Shown here: one piece after another, positions 31,099 through 39,469 of the stretch
How the letters are laid out: each line of letters starts with the position of its first letter
Numbering within the stretch: the stretch's first letter is position 1
Assembly: GCA_964387775.1 (NCBI GenBank)
Contig: CAYLZO010000010.1
Coordinates: 1-46,745, forward strand
Direction of reading: 5' to 3'
Length of the DNA: 46,745 nt
Source: CAYLZO01 sp964387775
GTDB taxonomy: Bacteria; Chloroflexota; Anaerolineae; JAAYZQ01
Notes under the pieces: model-generated
The model's database searches: none
The model's input: only the letters and a program-made list of their open reading frames with translations
Told to the model about the DNA's origin: nothing
Position numbers and translations under genes: made by a program

Positions 31099-33231
31099 CT
31101 AAACCTCCACCTCGCGTCCGTCCGGCCCCTTGACGGTCACCGGCTCGGGATACTTGACCCGGGGATGAAAGACCCCCTGGAGCACGCTCAGGAACGCCTG
31201 CCGGATCTCGTCCAGGTCCCGCAGGGTCAGGTCCGATTCGTCCAGTTGCCCCTCGTCCATCTTGGACTTGATGGTGTCGCGAATGAGGCGATCCATCTCC
31301 TCTGTGGAGGTGGGGCGGGCGCTGCGCACCCGCGCCTCGCAGCTATCGGCCAGCATGACGATGGCCGTCTCCCGCGACTGGGGCTTGGGACCGGGATACC
31401 GAAAGTCCTCCTTCCGGACGCTGTCGCCGTCGTCCCCGGCCTCTTTGACGGCCAGGCGATAGAAGGCCAGCGTCAGGCCGGTACCCTGGTGCTCGGGGAT
31501 AAAGCTGCGGACGGCCGAGGGCAGGTTGTGTTTCTTGGCCAGCTCGAGCCCGTCGCGCACGTGGTCGATGATGATCTGGGCGCTGGTGCGGGGGTCCAGG
31601 CGCTCGTGGGGATTGACGTCGCCCACCCGGTTCTCGGTGTAAAAGTAGGGGCGCACCGTCTTGCCGATGTCGTGATAGTAGGTGCCGACCCGCGTCAGCA
31701 ACCCGTCGGCGCCGATGCGCTCGGCGGCCTCCTCGGCCATGTTGCTGACCAGGAGCGTGTGGTGGTAGGTGCCGGGGGCCTTGAGCAGGAGCTGGCGAAA
31801 GAGGGGGTGGGTCGGGCGGGAGAGTTCCATCAACTGGAAGGGTGTGACCAGGTCGAGGAGGGCGCTGAGCCCAAAGAAGGCGGCCAGGGTCAGGCTGGCG
31901 GCCAGCCCCCCGGAGACAAATCCGACCAGGGCGTTGATCGAGGCCTTGAGGAGGTCCTGATCGGGCGTGAGGAGGCCAAAGAGGATGATGACGGCGGCGT
32001 TGGTCAGGGCCACGGCCAGGCCGGCCCGCATAAAGGCCCGCAGCCGCTCCGCCCGGCCCAGGGAGAGGGCGCCGATGAGCGTGCCGGCCAGCAGGTAGGT
32101 GGTCATCTCCAGGGAGCCACCGGCCACAAAGGCGCCGATCATGCCCACTGTCACGCCCAGGGCGATGCCGAGGGCCGGCCCGAACAGGACGGTGAGGGCC
32201 ATAGACAGCGCGGGCAGCGGGTAGAAGTAGGGGATGACGCTGCCGGGGACGCGGAGCATCAGCTTGCCTACGGCGACAAAGACGGCCAGGAGCAGGAACG
32301 TCACGAGGGCCGTGCGCCCCCTGACCCACAGCTCTGGCTCCAGCCGCAGGATAAAGAGCCCCAGCAGGGCCGTGGTGATCAGGGCAAAGAGGATCGTAGC
32401 CGCCACCGATTCCCAGCGGGTGGCCTGTTGGCGCAGGCCAAATGCCTCCAGGGCCTCGATGTCGGTGGGTCGCACCTGGCTGCCGGCCCGGACGATGGCC
32501 TCGCCGCGCCGGATGGTCACCGACACGGGTGGGGTCTCTTCGCGGGCCTTTTGTTTGGCCTCCTCGGTGCGGGCAGCGTTCAAGAAGGTGTTGGCCGTGA
32601 CCAGGTCGCTGGCCAAAGCTTCGACGACGTCTGCCTGCTCGTCGCTGAGGTTGTGGCTGATAAAGGTGGGCAGGCTGCGGCGGACGTCGGCCAGTTCAGT
32701 TTCGCGGACCTCGCCCTGCATGGCCCGCAGCAGCACCCGCACCGTCTCGTCCCGGACTTGCTGCCAGGCGCTCTCGCTGAGGTTCAGGGTCTGGGTGATA
32801 ATCCGGGTGGAGAGACTCAGGTCGGGGATGGCCTCGATCCACCGGATCTGCTGCCGGTCGGTGGCGTAGGGGTCCTGGCGGACGGTGCTGATATAGTCCA
32901 GGATCTGCCGCGTGCGGACCTCTTGCTGGCGGGCGATGGTTGCGTCGGGCGGGTCGTAGATGTCCTGGACGGAGGCGGCCTGGGCTTCCTGTGCCTGGCG
33001 GGTGCGGATCTCGCTGACGTAGGTCAGGTCGGTGGGGGCCAGGATGTCCTCCGTGCTGACGTCGCCGGCGTTGAGGATGACCTGGTTGGACGGCAAAAAG
33101 TCGATGAGCAGGGCGGCGCTGATGACGGCCGCCATCAGCACACCGAGGAGGATCGCCCGCACGACGCTCCAGCGATCCAGCTTGACCGGGTCCTTGCGCC
33201 GGGGGTGCCGGCCCGAGGCGTTGTTCAGCAT
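31099..33231 (-). CDS. pgpH: 7TM-HD phosphohydrolase (PgpH-type c-di-AMP phosphodiesterase)
   Basis: 710 residues: an N-terminal membrane helix (about 23-43), a large extracytoplasmic 7TMR-HDED sensor domain (about 45-265), seven membrane helices (about 280-455) and a cytoplasmic HD domain with YHHTLLVSNMAEEA and YYHDIGKT, the metal-binding His-Asp residues. Family members (PgpH in Listeria) hydrolyse c-di-AMP to pApA. A cdaR gene 8 kb away supports c-di-AMP signalling here. It sits between yqeY (6-bp gap) and ybeY (1-bp gap), in one operon. Confidence 0.92.
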   Translation of the reverse strand: MLNNASGRHPRRKDPVKLDRWSVVRAILLGVLMAAVISAALLIDFLPSNQVILNAGDVSTEDILAPTDLTYVSEIRTRQAQEAQAASVQDIYDPPDATIARQQEVRTRQILDYISTVRQDPYATDRQQIRWIEAIPDLSLSTRIITQTLNLSESAWQQVRDETVRVLLRAMQGEVRETELADVRRSLPTFISHNLSDEQADVVEALASDLVTANTFLNAARTEEAKQKAREETPPVSVTIRRGEAIVRAGSQVRPTDIEALEAFGLRQQATRWESVAATILFALITTALLGLFILRLEPELWVRGRTALVTFLLLAVFVAVGKLMLRVPGSVIPYFYPLPALSMALTVLFGPALGIALGVTVGMIGAFVAGGSLEMTTYLLAGTLIGALSLGRAERLRAFMRAGLAVALTNAAVIILFGLLTPDQDLLKASINALVGFVSGGLAASLTLAAFFGLSALLDLVTPFQLMELSRPTHPLFRQLLLKAPGTYHHTLLVSNMAEEAAERIGADGLLTRVGTYYHDIGKTVRPYFYTENRVGDVNPHERLDPRTSAQIIIDHVRDGLELAKKHNLPSAVRSFIPEHQGTGLTLAFYRLAVKEAGDDGDSVRKEDFRYPGPKPQSRETAIVMLADSCEARVRSARPTSTEEMDRLIRDTIKSKMDEGQLDESDLTLRDLDEIRQAFLSVLQGVFHPRVKYPEPVTVKGPDGREVEV

Positions 33232-33237
33232 AAGGGG

Positions 33238-33699
33238 CTATTCTACCAGCAACTCCCGCACGACCTCGTTGACCACCCGGCCGTCGGCGCGGCCGCGTAG
33301 GTCGGTCATGAGGGGACGCATCACCTTGCCCATGTCGCGAGGGCCGCTGGCCCCCACTTTGGCGATGACTTGGCGAGCTTTGGCCTCGATCTCGTCCCGC
33401 GTCAACTGCTTGGGCAGGTATTCTTCCAGGATGGCGAGCTCTGCTTCTTCCTCGGCGACCAGGTCCTCGCGGCCTCCCCGCCGGAATTCGGTGATCGATT
33501 CGCGGCGCTGCTTGGCCTGCTTGGCGATGAGGGCCAGGATGCCCTCGTCGTCGACGTGCACGCGCTGGCCGCTGCTGTCCAATTCGGTTTCGGCCTGTTT
33601 GATGGCGGCGATGACCGAACGGATGGTGCGTTTGCGCGTCTCGTCCCGCTGGCGCATCGCTTCTTTTAGATCGTCCATCAACTCTTCTCGAAGACCCAT
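33238..33699 (-). CDS. yqeY: GatB/YqeY domain protein
   Basis: 153 residues, full length for YqeY: LREELMDDLKEAMRQRDETRK at the start, RKRTIRSVIAAIKQAE, then EEYLPKQLTRDEI and the C-terminal GKVMRPLMTDLRGRADGRVVNEVVRELL. The fold is shared with the tail domain of GatB, which binds tRNA; the role of free YqeY is not settled. The ATG at 33699 has GGAGAGGG upstream; the frame continuing to 33906 covers the promoter. It is the first gene of the yqeY-pgpH-ybeY operon. Confidence 0.93.
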   Translation of the reverse strand: MGLREELMDDLKEAMRQRDETRKRTIRSVIAAIKQAETELDSSGQRVHVDDEGILALIAKQAKQRRESITEFRRGGREDLVAEEEAELAILEEYLPKQLTRDEIEAKARQVIAKVGASGPRDMGKVMRPLMTDLRGRADGRVVNEVVRELLVE

Positions 33700-33742
33700 C
33701 GTCCCTCTCCTTCTGCCGACTCTCTCGCAAACACCGGTCCGG

Positions 33743-33770
33743 GTAGGGGCGACCCGCCGGTCGCCCCCAC
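33743..33770. repeat. Short palindrome GTAGGGGCGACC...GGTCGCCCCCAC
   Basis: A 28-bp near-perfect inverted repeat in the yqeY leader, the common form of small dispersed palindrome. Confidence 0.65.
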
Positions 33771-33783
33771 AGGATCGATATTC

Positions 33784-33812
33784 ATTATAGCTGCCCGGTG
33801 GTTGGAAGTCAA
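33784..33812 (-). promoter_or_regulatory. Promoter for yqeY-pgpH-ybeY
   Basis: On the minus strand, -35 TTGACT (33807-33812), a 17-bp spacer and a perfect -10 TATAAT (33784-33789). It is divergent from the fusA2 promoter, 25 bp away. Confidence 0.82.
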
Positions 33813-33837
33813 ATCTCGCCTTCGAGTGCCGACCTCT

Positions 33838-33866
33838 TTGACATCTGGACCGATATGTCTTACAAT
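33838..33866 (+). promoter_or_regulatory. Promoter for the EF-G-like gene
   Basis: A perfect -35 TTGACA (33838-33843), a 17-bp spacer and -10 TACAAT (33861-33866). The leader is about 185 nt and contains palindrome P3. Confidence 0.82.
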
Positions 33867-33947
33867 AGGCCGTCAGATTTCGTTGGATTTCATGCACAGT
33901 CTTCAACGACGGGCAGGGGAGCCTTTACGACCTTCCCCAATCTCGAC

Positions 33948-34021
33948 GGGTAGTGGTAAGGCGTTGACTGCTGGGAACGGGTAAAACCCCGCTTCCATCG
34001 GTGAACGGGTGACCACTGCCC
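33948..34021. repeat. Nested palindrome P3 in the leader of the EF-G-like gene
   Basis: The left half (GGTAGTGGTAAGG, then GTTGACTG) matches P1 at about 29 of 33 positions. The right half is decayed (GTGAACGGGTGACCACTGCC), so the hairpin is imperfect. It lies between the promoter and the GGAGGAG ribosome-binding site at about 34049. Confidence 0.75.
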
Positions 34022-34058
34022 CTCGAGGGGGGGACAAGACTGATTACGGAGGAGTTGG

Positions 34059-36128
34059 ATGACCGTCTACACAAGTGACAAGCTACGCAACGTCGTTTTA
34101 CTGGGCCACGGCGGATCGGGCAAGACGTCGCTGGCAGATGCCATGCTGTTCGATACGGGGGCAGTCAACCGCCTGGGTGAGGTGGACGAAGGCACCTCGG
34201 TGTCGGACTGGGACGAGGAGGAGCGCCGGCGGGGGATGTCGATCAACATGGCCATGATCCCCTGCGAGTGGCAGGGATACAAGCTGAACGTGATGGACAC
34301 CCCGGGCTATATGGATTTCGTCGGCGAGGCTATCGGTGCTATCCGCGTGGCCGACGGCGCGGTCTTTGTCCTCGACTCGGTAGGGGGCGTCGAGGTGGGC
34401 ACCGAGCAGATGTGGTACTATGCCGACGAACGAGATCTGCCCCGCATGGTCTTTGTGAACAAGATGGAGCGGGAGAATGTAGATTTCCAGGCCGTCGTAG
34501 ACCAGATTGGGACCAAGTTCAACCTCGTCGCCGTGCCGGTGCAATTGCCCATCGGCAGCCAGGGCGATTTCGAGGGCGTCGTGGATCTCCTGACCCAAAA
34601 GGCCTATCTGGGCGAAAAGGGGACCGAGGCGCCCATCCCCGACGAGTTGGCCGACGCTGCCGAGGAAGCGCGCTTGATCCTCGTCGAGGCGGCAGCCGAG
34701 GGCGAAGACGCCTTGATGGAAAAGTATTTTGAAGAGGAGACCCTGACCGACGCCGAGATCCTCCACGGGTTGAAGGCCCGCATGGCGCGGGGGAACCTGG
34801 TGCCGGTGGCCTGCGGCTCGGCGGCCATGAACGTCGGCGTGCAAGCGCTGATGGGCACTATCGCCAAGCTCGTGCCCTCCCCGGTGGAAGCGGCGCCCTT
34901 CCGGGCGACGAATCTCGCGACCCGGGGCAAAGTCGAGCTCGAAACCGATTCGGCCGGTCCCCTGGCGGCGCTGGTTTTCAAGACGATGGCCGATCCCTAC
35001 GTGGGCAAGCTCTCCTTCTTTCGCGTCTTCTCCGGCACGGTCGAGTCCGATTCGCGGCTCCTCAACAGCCGGGCCAACGAAGAAGAGCGCCTGGGCCAGC
35101 TCTGTCTCATGCGCGGCAAGGAGCAGACGCCGATCCCGCGCGCGCCGGCCGGTGACATTGCGGCCGTGGCCAAGCTGAGCGAGACGGAGACGGGCGATAC
35201 GCTCTGCGATAAGGGCCTGCCCCTGCGCATCGAGCCCCCGACCTTTCCCAATCCGCTCTACGCCGTGGCCGTCAGTCCCAAGACCAAGGCGGACGCAGCC
35301 AAGCTTACCACCACGTTGACGCGCATGAGTGAGCAGGACCCGACGCTGAGTTGGCGGCACGAATCGAGCACGCGAGAGACCATCCTGTCGGGCATGGGGG
35401 ATACCCACATCAACGTAGCCGTCCGGCGCATGGACGAGACCTTCGGCCTGGGCATGGAGACGGCCATCCCCCGCGTTCCCTATCGCGAGACGATCACCCG
35501 CGCAAACAGCGAGCAGTATCGCCATAAAAAGCAGACGGGCGGGGCGGGGCAGTTTGCTGAGGTGCACATGCGGGTCGAGCCCAAGGAGCGCGACGCGGGC
35601 TTTGAGTTCGCCTGGGAGGTGGTGGGTATGAACGTCTCCAAGACCTTTGGCCCCTCCATCGAGAAAGGCGTCAAGGCGGTCCTGGAGCAGGGCGTTATCG
35701 CCGGCTATCCCGTGGTAGACGTGCTGGCCGCCGTGTACGACGGCAAGGAACACCCGGTCGACTCGAAAGACATCGCCTTCCAGATCGCCGGCCGCGAGGT
35801 GTTCAAACTCTGCGTCCGCCACGCCGGCCCGGTGCTGCTGGAGCCGATCTACAAGTATACCATCACGGTGCCGGAGGAAAACATGGGCGACGTGTTGGGC
35901 GACCTCAACACCCGCCGAGCCCAGGTGCTGGGCATGGACCAGGCAGCGGGCAACAGCATTGTCACCGCGCTGGTCCCTCTGGCCGAAATGCAACGCTACG
36001 TCAGTGACCTGCGGTCGATCACGCAGGGGCGGGGGGTCTTTTCCCTGGAGTTCTCCAGCTACGAGCAGGTGCCCAGCTACCTGACCGACGAGATTGTCCA
36101 GCAGTCGCGAGCGGACGACGAAGAATAA
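34059..36128 (+). CDS. Elongation factor G-like GTPase (FusA2/EF-G2 type)
   Basis: 689 residues in EF-G domain order. P-loop GHGGSGKT at 16-23; switch I has RRRGMSI (58-62) in place of the canonical RGITI; DTPG at 80-83; the guanine-specificity motif is NKME (134-137) in place of NKxD. Domains II-V follow, with the domain IV region HKKQTGGAGQFAEV and a C-terminal domain V (GDLNTRRAQVLGM). These departures place it with the EF-G paralogues (EF-G2/FusA2) rather than the housekeeping translocase, and no rpsL, rpsG or tuf is adjacent. Its role may be specialised translation or recycling; that is unproven. GGAGGAG precedes the ATG. Confidence 0.88.
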   Translation: MTVYTSDKLRNVVLLGHGGSGKTSLADAMLFDTGAVNRLGEVDEGTSVSDWDEEERRRGMSINMAMIPCEWQGYKLNVMDTPGYMDFVGEAIGAIRVADGAVFVLDSVGGVEVGTEQMWYYADERDLPRMVFVNKMERENVDFQAVVDQIGTKFNLVAVPVQLPIGSQGDFEGVVDLLTQKAYLGEKGTEAPIPDELADAAEEARLILVEAAAEGEDALMEKYFEEETLTDAEILHGLKARMARGNLVPVACGSAAMNVGVQALMGTIAKLVPSPVEAAPFRATNLATRGKVELETDSAGPLAALVFKTMADPYVGKLSFFRVFSGTVESDSRLLNSRANEEERLGQLCLMRGKEQTPIPRAPAGDIAAVAKLSETETGDTLCDKGLPLRIEPPTFPNPLYAVAVSPKTKADAAKLTTTLTRMSEQDPTLSWRHESSTRETILSGMGDTHINVAVRRMDETFGLGMETAIPRVPYRETITRANSEQYRHKKQTGGAGQFAEVHMRVEPKERDAGFEFAWEVVGMNVSKTFGPSIEKGVKAVLEQGVIAGYPVVDVLAAVYDGKEHPVDSKDIAFQIAGREVFKLCVRHAGPVLLEPIYKYTITVPEENMGDVLGDLNTRRAQVLGMDQAAGNSIVTALVPLAEMQRYVSDLRSITQGRGVFSLEFSSYEQVPSYLTDEIVQQSRADDEE

Positions 36129-36150
36129 TCGCCTACTTGAGAGACAACAA

Positions 36151-36190
36151 AAATCCGCCTGGCAGCCAACTTGCCAGGCGGATTTTTTTC
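36151..36190. terminator. Bidirectional intrinsic terminator
   Basis: AAAATCCGCCTGGCA pairs with TGCCAGGCGGATTTT and is followed by a T-run on the plus strand and, read in reverse, on the minus strand. It serves both the EF-G-like gene and the convergent TPR gene, whose stop codon it touches. Confidence 0.9.
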
Positions 36191-36764
36191 ATTCCTCTTC
36201 CTCCAACTCTTCCGGTTCCTCGCCGCCGCCCGCCGTCCTGCCCAAAAGACGGAAGAGCTGCCGGGCCAGTTTCTGGGGTCCACTCGGTTCCTCTTCGTCT
36301 TCGAGTTCCTGTCGGTAGTCGTCCACCGCCTCCAGGAAACGGCCCTTCTTGAGCTTCAATTTGCTCAATTGGCGGGCTATGGCTTTCTCGTTGCCTTTCT
36401 CACCTAGCTCCTGAAAGATGGCGATGGCCTGTTCGTAGGCTTCGGCGGCTTGTTCGGGCTCCCCTTTTCGGGCGTACATCATGCCCAGGTTGCCCAGGGT
36501 GATGCCCTGGCCCGAACGGTCATCCAGCGCCATCCGGATGGTCAGCGCCTCGTTGAGATGCCGCTGGGCAGCTTCCCACTCTTCCATCTGAACGTGGACC
36601 ACGCCCAGGTCGTTGCAGACCTCCCCCTCTGCTTCCCGGTCGCCTGCCCCGGCGTAGAGGTTGCGGGCGCGGTCCAAGGCTTCTATCGCTTCCTCGTATT
36701 CGCCAATGCGGTAGGCGTCCAGGCCTTTGTCGTACAGCCGCTTGGCCTCGTCTAGATTTGCCAC
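36189..36764 (-). CDS. Tetratricopeptide repeat protein
   Basis: 191 residues with about three TPR units: LYDKGLDAYRIGEYEEAIEA, then NDLGVVHVQMEEWEAAQRHL and NLGMMYARKGEPEQAAEAY. A helical, charged C-terminus with an acidic end (EEPEELEEEE) follows. TPRs mediate protein-protein contacts. The GTG start at 36764 has GGGAGGA and lies inside the end of the histidine kinase gene (13-bp overlap), so the two products are probably made together and may interact. Confidence 0.85.
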   Translation of the reverse strand: MANLDEAKRLYDKGLDAYRIGEYEEAIEALDRARNLYAGAGDREAEGEVCNDLGVVHVQMEEWEAAQRHLNEALTIRMALDDRSGQGITLGNLGMMYARKGEPEQAAEAYEQAIAIFQELGEKGNEKAIARQLSKLKLKKGRFLEAVDDYRQELEDEEEPSGPQKLARQLFRLLGRTAGGGEEPEELEEEE

Positions 36765-38464
36765 GATTCCTCCCTCGTCGTTTGTCTGCCTCGATCTTGC
36801 TCGGCAATCGGCACCCGCAGGATGACCCGGGTGCCGGAACTGGGCTGGGCGGTATCCGACTTGATAGACAAGTTTCCGTCGATCAACTTGGCCCGCTCGC
36901 CCATACTCAGCAGCCCGATGCTGCCCCGCCGGTCGTAGTCCTGCTCCACAGCCTGGAGGTCAAACCCCGTGCCATTGTCCTCCACGATCACCTGTAGCCA
37001 GCCATCGTTCGCCTCCGTCCGCAGCCAAACGTCGCGGGCACAAGCGTGCTTCTTGACGTTGGTCACGGCCTCCTGGACAATGGCAAAGATGGTCGCTGCC
37101 ACAGAGGTGTCCAGCTCGGGAAAGGGCTCTGACCACTCAAAGTGGATGCCAAATTCCTCGCTGCCCTCCAACTGCTGCACGTAAGACTCCAGGGCCGGGA
37201 TGAGCCCCTGCGTTTCGAGGATCACAGGTCGCAACTCAAAGAGTGCGAGGCGGGCCTGCCGGGTAGCGGCCCGGGTCAGCTCGCGGAGCGACTCCAACTC
37301 CTCCTGGGCCGCCTCGGGCTCTCGTTCTAGCAGGCGCTCCAGGTGGTTGATGCTCATCGAGATGGCCGACAGGTACTGTACTGTGCCATCGTGCAGGTTC
37401 TGGGCCACCTGGCGCCGCACGTCCTCCTGCGCCTGGATGATCCGATCTCGCTCGTCGCGCAGGTCCTGGTAGAGCTGGGCGCGCTCAATGGCGATGGCGG
37501 CCTGGTTGGCCGTTGTCATCATCAGGCTCATGTCTTCTGAGTCAAAGCCGTGCCCGCCTCGCTTGTTCAGCACCTCCAACACGCCGATGATCCGGCCCCG
37601 GAGCTGCACCGGCACGCAGACGACGGACTGGGTCAAAAAGCCGGTGCGTGTGTCCACCATGGCGCTAAAGCGGGGGTCCTGTCGGACGTCGTTGACCAGC
37701 ACGGGCACCCCATGCGTTGCGACCCAGCCGGCGATCCCCTCGTCCAAATTCGTCCGTTGTGCGCGCAAGATGTTGCCCATCTCCCCCTGGGCGTATTCAA
37801 AGACCAACTCCTGCCGCTCCTCGTCCACCAGCATCAATGCCGAGGCGCTGGCGTCGAGCACGGCGGTGGCCAGTTGCATGATGTCGTTGAGCACCTTGTT
37901 CAGGTCGAACGTGGAGCCCGTAGACTGGGCGACCTGGTAAAAGAGACTTAACTGGCCCAGTCGTTCCTTCATCATGGCGAGTTCGATGGCCAAGCTCAGG
38001 GCCCGGCCTGCCACCTTTAAGAAGGTTGCGAGTTCGGCCCGCCGTTCTGTCGCCAGCGGGCGCTGCTGGGCAAAAGCCAGGCAGATCGTGCCCACTACGG
38101 CTTGGTCTTCCAGGATGAGCGAATAGGCCAGGGTCTGCCCCGAGCCCTTCAGGGGCCGGGACACCCATAGCGCATCCTCGTGTTCAGCAATCTTCCAGGC
38201 ACCAGCCATAATCTTTTGCTCGACGTTAGCGATCCACTGATCCATGCTGGCAGAGAGGGCTTCGGAAAGGGTCCCATGGTCAACGCGCAGGGGCGGACGC
38301 GAGGCGTAAAAGAGGGACCCTGCTCTGGCACCGAAACGGTTGTGGAGAAGGGATAGCGATTCGTAAGCCAGGGCTTCCGGATCGCGAAGGGCCAAGAGCG
38401 CATAAAAGTCCTTCAAGCCGAGTTGGCCTGTCGGCGGGATGGAATGCGCGCCTCTTTTACTCAT
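36752..38464 (-). CDS. Sensor histidine kinase with GAF domain (NarX/DegS-type HisKA_3)
   Basis: 570 residues without membrane helices. An N-terminal GAF-like region (about 25-160) precedes a well-formed GAF domain (about 190-330, with LDEGIAGWVATHGVPVLVNDV and FLTQSVVCVPV). A HisKA_3 dimerisation domain follows, with the phospho-acceptor His in QVAQNLHDGTVQ, and an HATPase domain with AIVQEAVTNVKKHA (N box), VEDNGTGFD (G1) and GSIGLLSMGERA (G2). It should sense a cytoplasmic ligand. No response regulator is adjacent. A TTGTCCAGAA box about 20 bp upstream also occurs in the promoter of the neighbouring HTH regulator. Confidence 0.92.
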   Translation of the reverse strand: MSKRGAHSIPPTGQLGLKDFYALLALRDPEALAYESLSLLHNRFGARAGSLFYASRPPLRVDHGTLSEALSASMDQWIANVEQKIMAGAWKIAEHEDALWVSRPLKGSGQTLAYSLILEDQAVVGTICLAFAQQRPLATERRAELATFLKVAGRALSLAIELAMMKERLGQLSLFYQVAQSTGSTFDLNKVLNDIMQLATAVLDASASALMLVDEERQELVFEYAQGEMGNILRAQRTNLDEGIAGWVATHGVPVLVNDVRQDPRFSAMVDTRTGFLTQSVVCVPVQLRGRIIGVLEVLNKRGGHGFDSEDMSLMMTTANQAAIAIERAQLYQDLRDERDRIIQAQEDVRRQVAQNLHDGTVQYLSAISMSINHLERLLEREPEAAQEELESLRELTRAATRQARLALFELRPVILETQGLIPALESYVQQLEGSEEFGIHFEWSEPFPELDTSVAATIFAIVQEAVTNVKKHACARDVWLRTEANDGWLQVIVEDNGTGFDLQAVEQDYDRRGSIGLLSMGERAKLIDGNLSIKSDTAQPSSGTRVILRVPIAEQDRGRQTTREESWQI

Positions 38465-38528
38465 TTCTATCCAATCTCTCGTCTATTTGTCCAGAAATGA
38501 CGGGTTTGACCGACGATGCTACCTCCAC

Positions 38529-39209
38529 TCAATAGGTGATGTCGAGTAGGGTCTCTGCGATCTGCCGCAGGCTATCGGCCTTCATGGAGCTGAGCAACAT
38601 GGCGATGCGAAAATAGAGCGCGTTGGTCGGCCTGAGCACGAATTCCCGCACGTCGGGCGAAAGCTCGTCGAGGGCGGCCAGGGCCTGGCGCTCCTCTTCC
38701 GCCTGGCTTGGCGGAATTGTCTGATCGTCGAGAAAATCACCCAGCGCCCGGCCACACTGGTCGGCCGCCAGTTCCAGCTCGGCCAGAGAGATGTCGCGCT
38801 TTCCCCGCTCGTACTGGGAAACCATACCCGGCGAGCAATTCAACAACTCGCCCATCTCTCGCTGGGTCAGGTCGGCCGCGTCCCGGCACTGGCGGAATTG
38901 GACGGCCAGGATCTTGCGCCGCAAGAGCATCAGTTGTTCCAGGGGGAGAGGCTCTTCGGCCGGATCGGGTGGCAGGTCGCGGGCGTCGTCCCACAGGCAC
39001 TCTGCGGGCACCTGATAGAGATAGGCCAGGGCCTCCAGTTGCGGCAGGGCCAGGCCCCGCTCTCCCTGTTCGTACTGCCTGAACATGAAAGAACTGCATC
39101 CCAGCCACTCTGCAGATTCTTTCTGTGTCTTGCCCGCCCTCAGCCGGGCTCGCTTGACCAGGAGGCCGATGATCTTGTTCCGAATCGCAATCGTTTGTGA
39201 TGCTTCCAT
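38529..39209 (-). CDS. Transcriptional regulator with two XRE-type helix-turn-helix domains
   Basis: 226 residues with two helix-turn-helix units: residues about 18-72 (KTQKESAEWLGCSSFMFRQYEQGER) and about 100-158 (LTQREMGELLNCSPGMVSQYERGKR). Each ends in the XRE-type QYEQG/QYERG. A helical C-terminal part with no ligand domain that I recognise follows. It probably binds DNA with both domains, possibly bridging separated half-sites. Its own promoter carries inverted ATTGTCCA half-sites 31 bp apart, which suggests autoregulation. The histidine kinase gene begins 64 bp downstream and may share the transcript. Confidence 0.85.
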   Translation of the reverse strand: MEASQTIAIRNKIIGLLVKRARLRAGKTQKESAEWLGCSSFMFRQYEQGERGLALPQLEALAYLYQVPAECLWDDARDLPPDPAEEPLPLEQLMLLRRKILAVQFRQCRDAADLTQREMGELLNCSPGMVSQYERGKRDISLAELELAADQCGRALGDFLDDQTIPPSQAEEERQALAALDELSPDVREFVLRPTNALYFRIAMLLSSMKADSLRQIAETLLDITY

Positions 39210-39263
39210 CTCTTTGCTCCCTTAGCCGTAGAAGAGGACGCAATAGAATAACGAGAATCAACC

Positions 39264-39302
39264 ATTGTCCACATTATAGCACAAGCGTTACTTCTGGACA
39301 AT
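39264..39302 (-). promoter_or_regulatory. Promoter and candidate operator of the double-HTH regulator
   Basis: On the minus strand, -35 TTGTCC (39296-39301), a 17-bp spacer and a perfect -10 TATAAT (39273-39278). Inverted half-sites ATTGTCCA (39264-39271) and TGGACAAT (39295-39302) flank the -10 and cover the -35, 31 bp centre to centre, about three helical turns. Confidence 0.7.
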
Positions 39303-39368
39303 ATTTCACCCCTCACGTTGAACCCCGCCTGCGGAAGGGGCCAAGGGGCCTTGCCGGCCCATTTCTCA

Positions 39369-39398
39369 TTGGACATTATGACTGAATTGCGCTATACT
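39369..39398 (+). promoter_or_regulatory. Promoter for the DUF362 gene
   Basis: -35 TTGGAC (39369-39374), an 18-bp spacer and -10 TATACT (39393-39398). A leader hairpin (GATCCAGCC...GGCTGGATC, 39413-39441) lies between it and GGAGG. Confidence 0.6.
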
Positions 39399-39469
39399 AG
39401 GCCCCGATCCATGATCCAGCCGGGAGGCATCGGGCTGGATCGAATTTCGTAGGATACAGGAGGTTAACC

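Noticed and set aside
30898..33300. 800-codon open frame on the plus strand opposite pgpH/ybeY
   Set aside because: Shadow of conserved genes; Gly/Gln/Asp-rich low-complexity translation.
34098..35993. 631-codon open frame antisense to the EF-G-like gene
   Set aside because: Shadow; no promoter, no ribosome-binding site, no domain.
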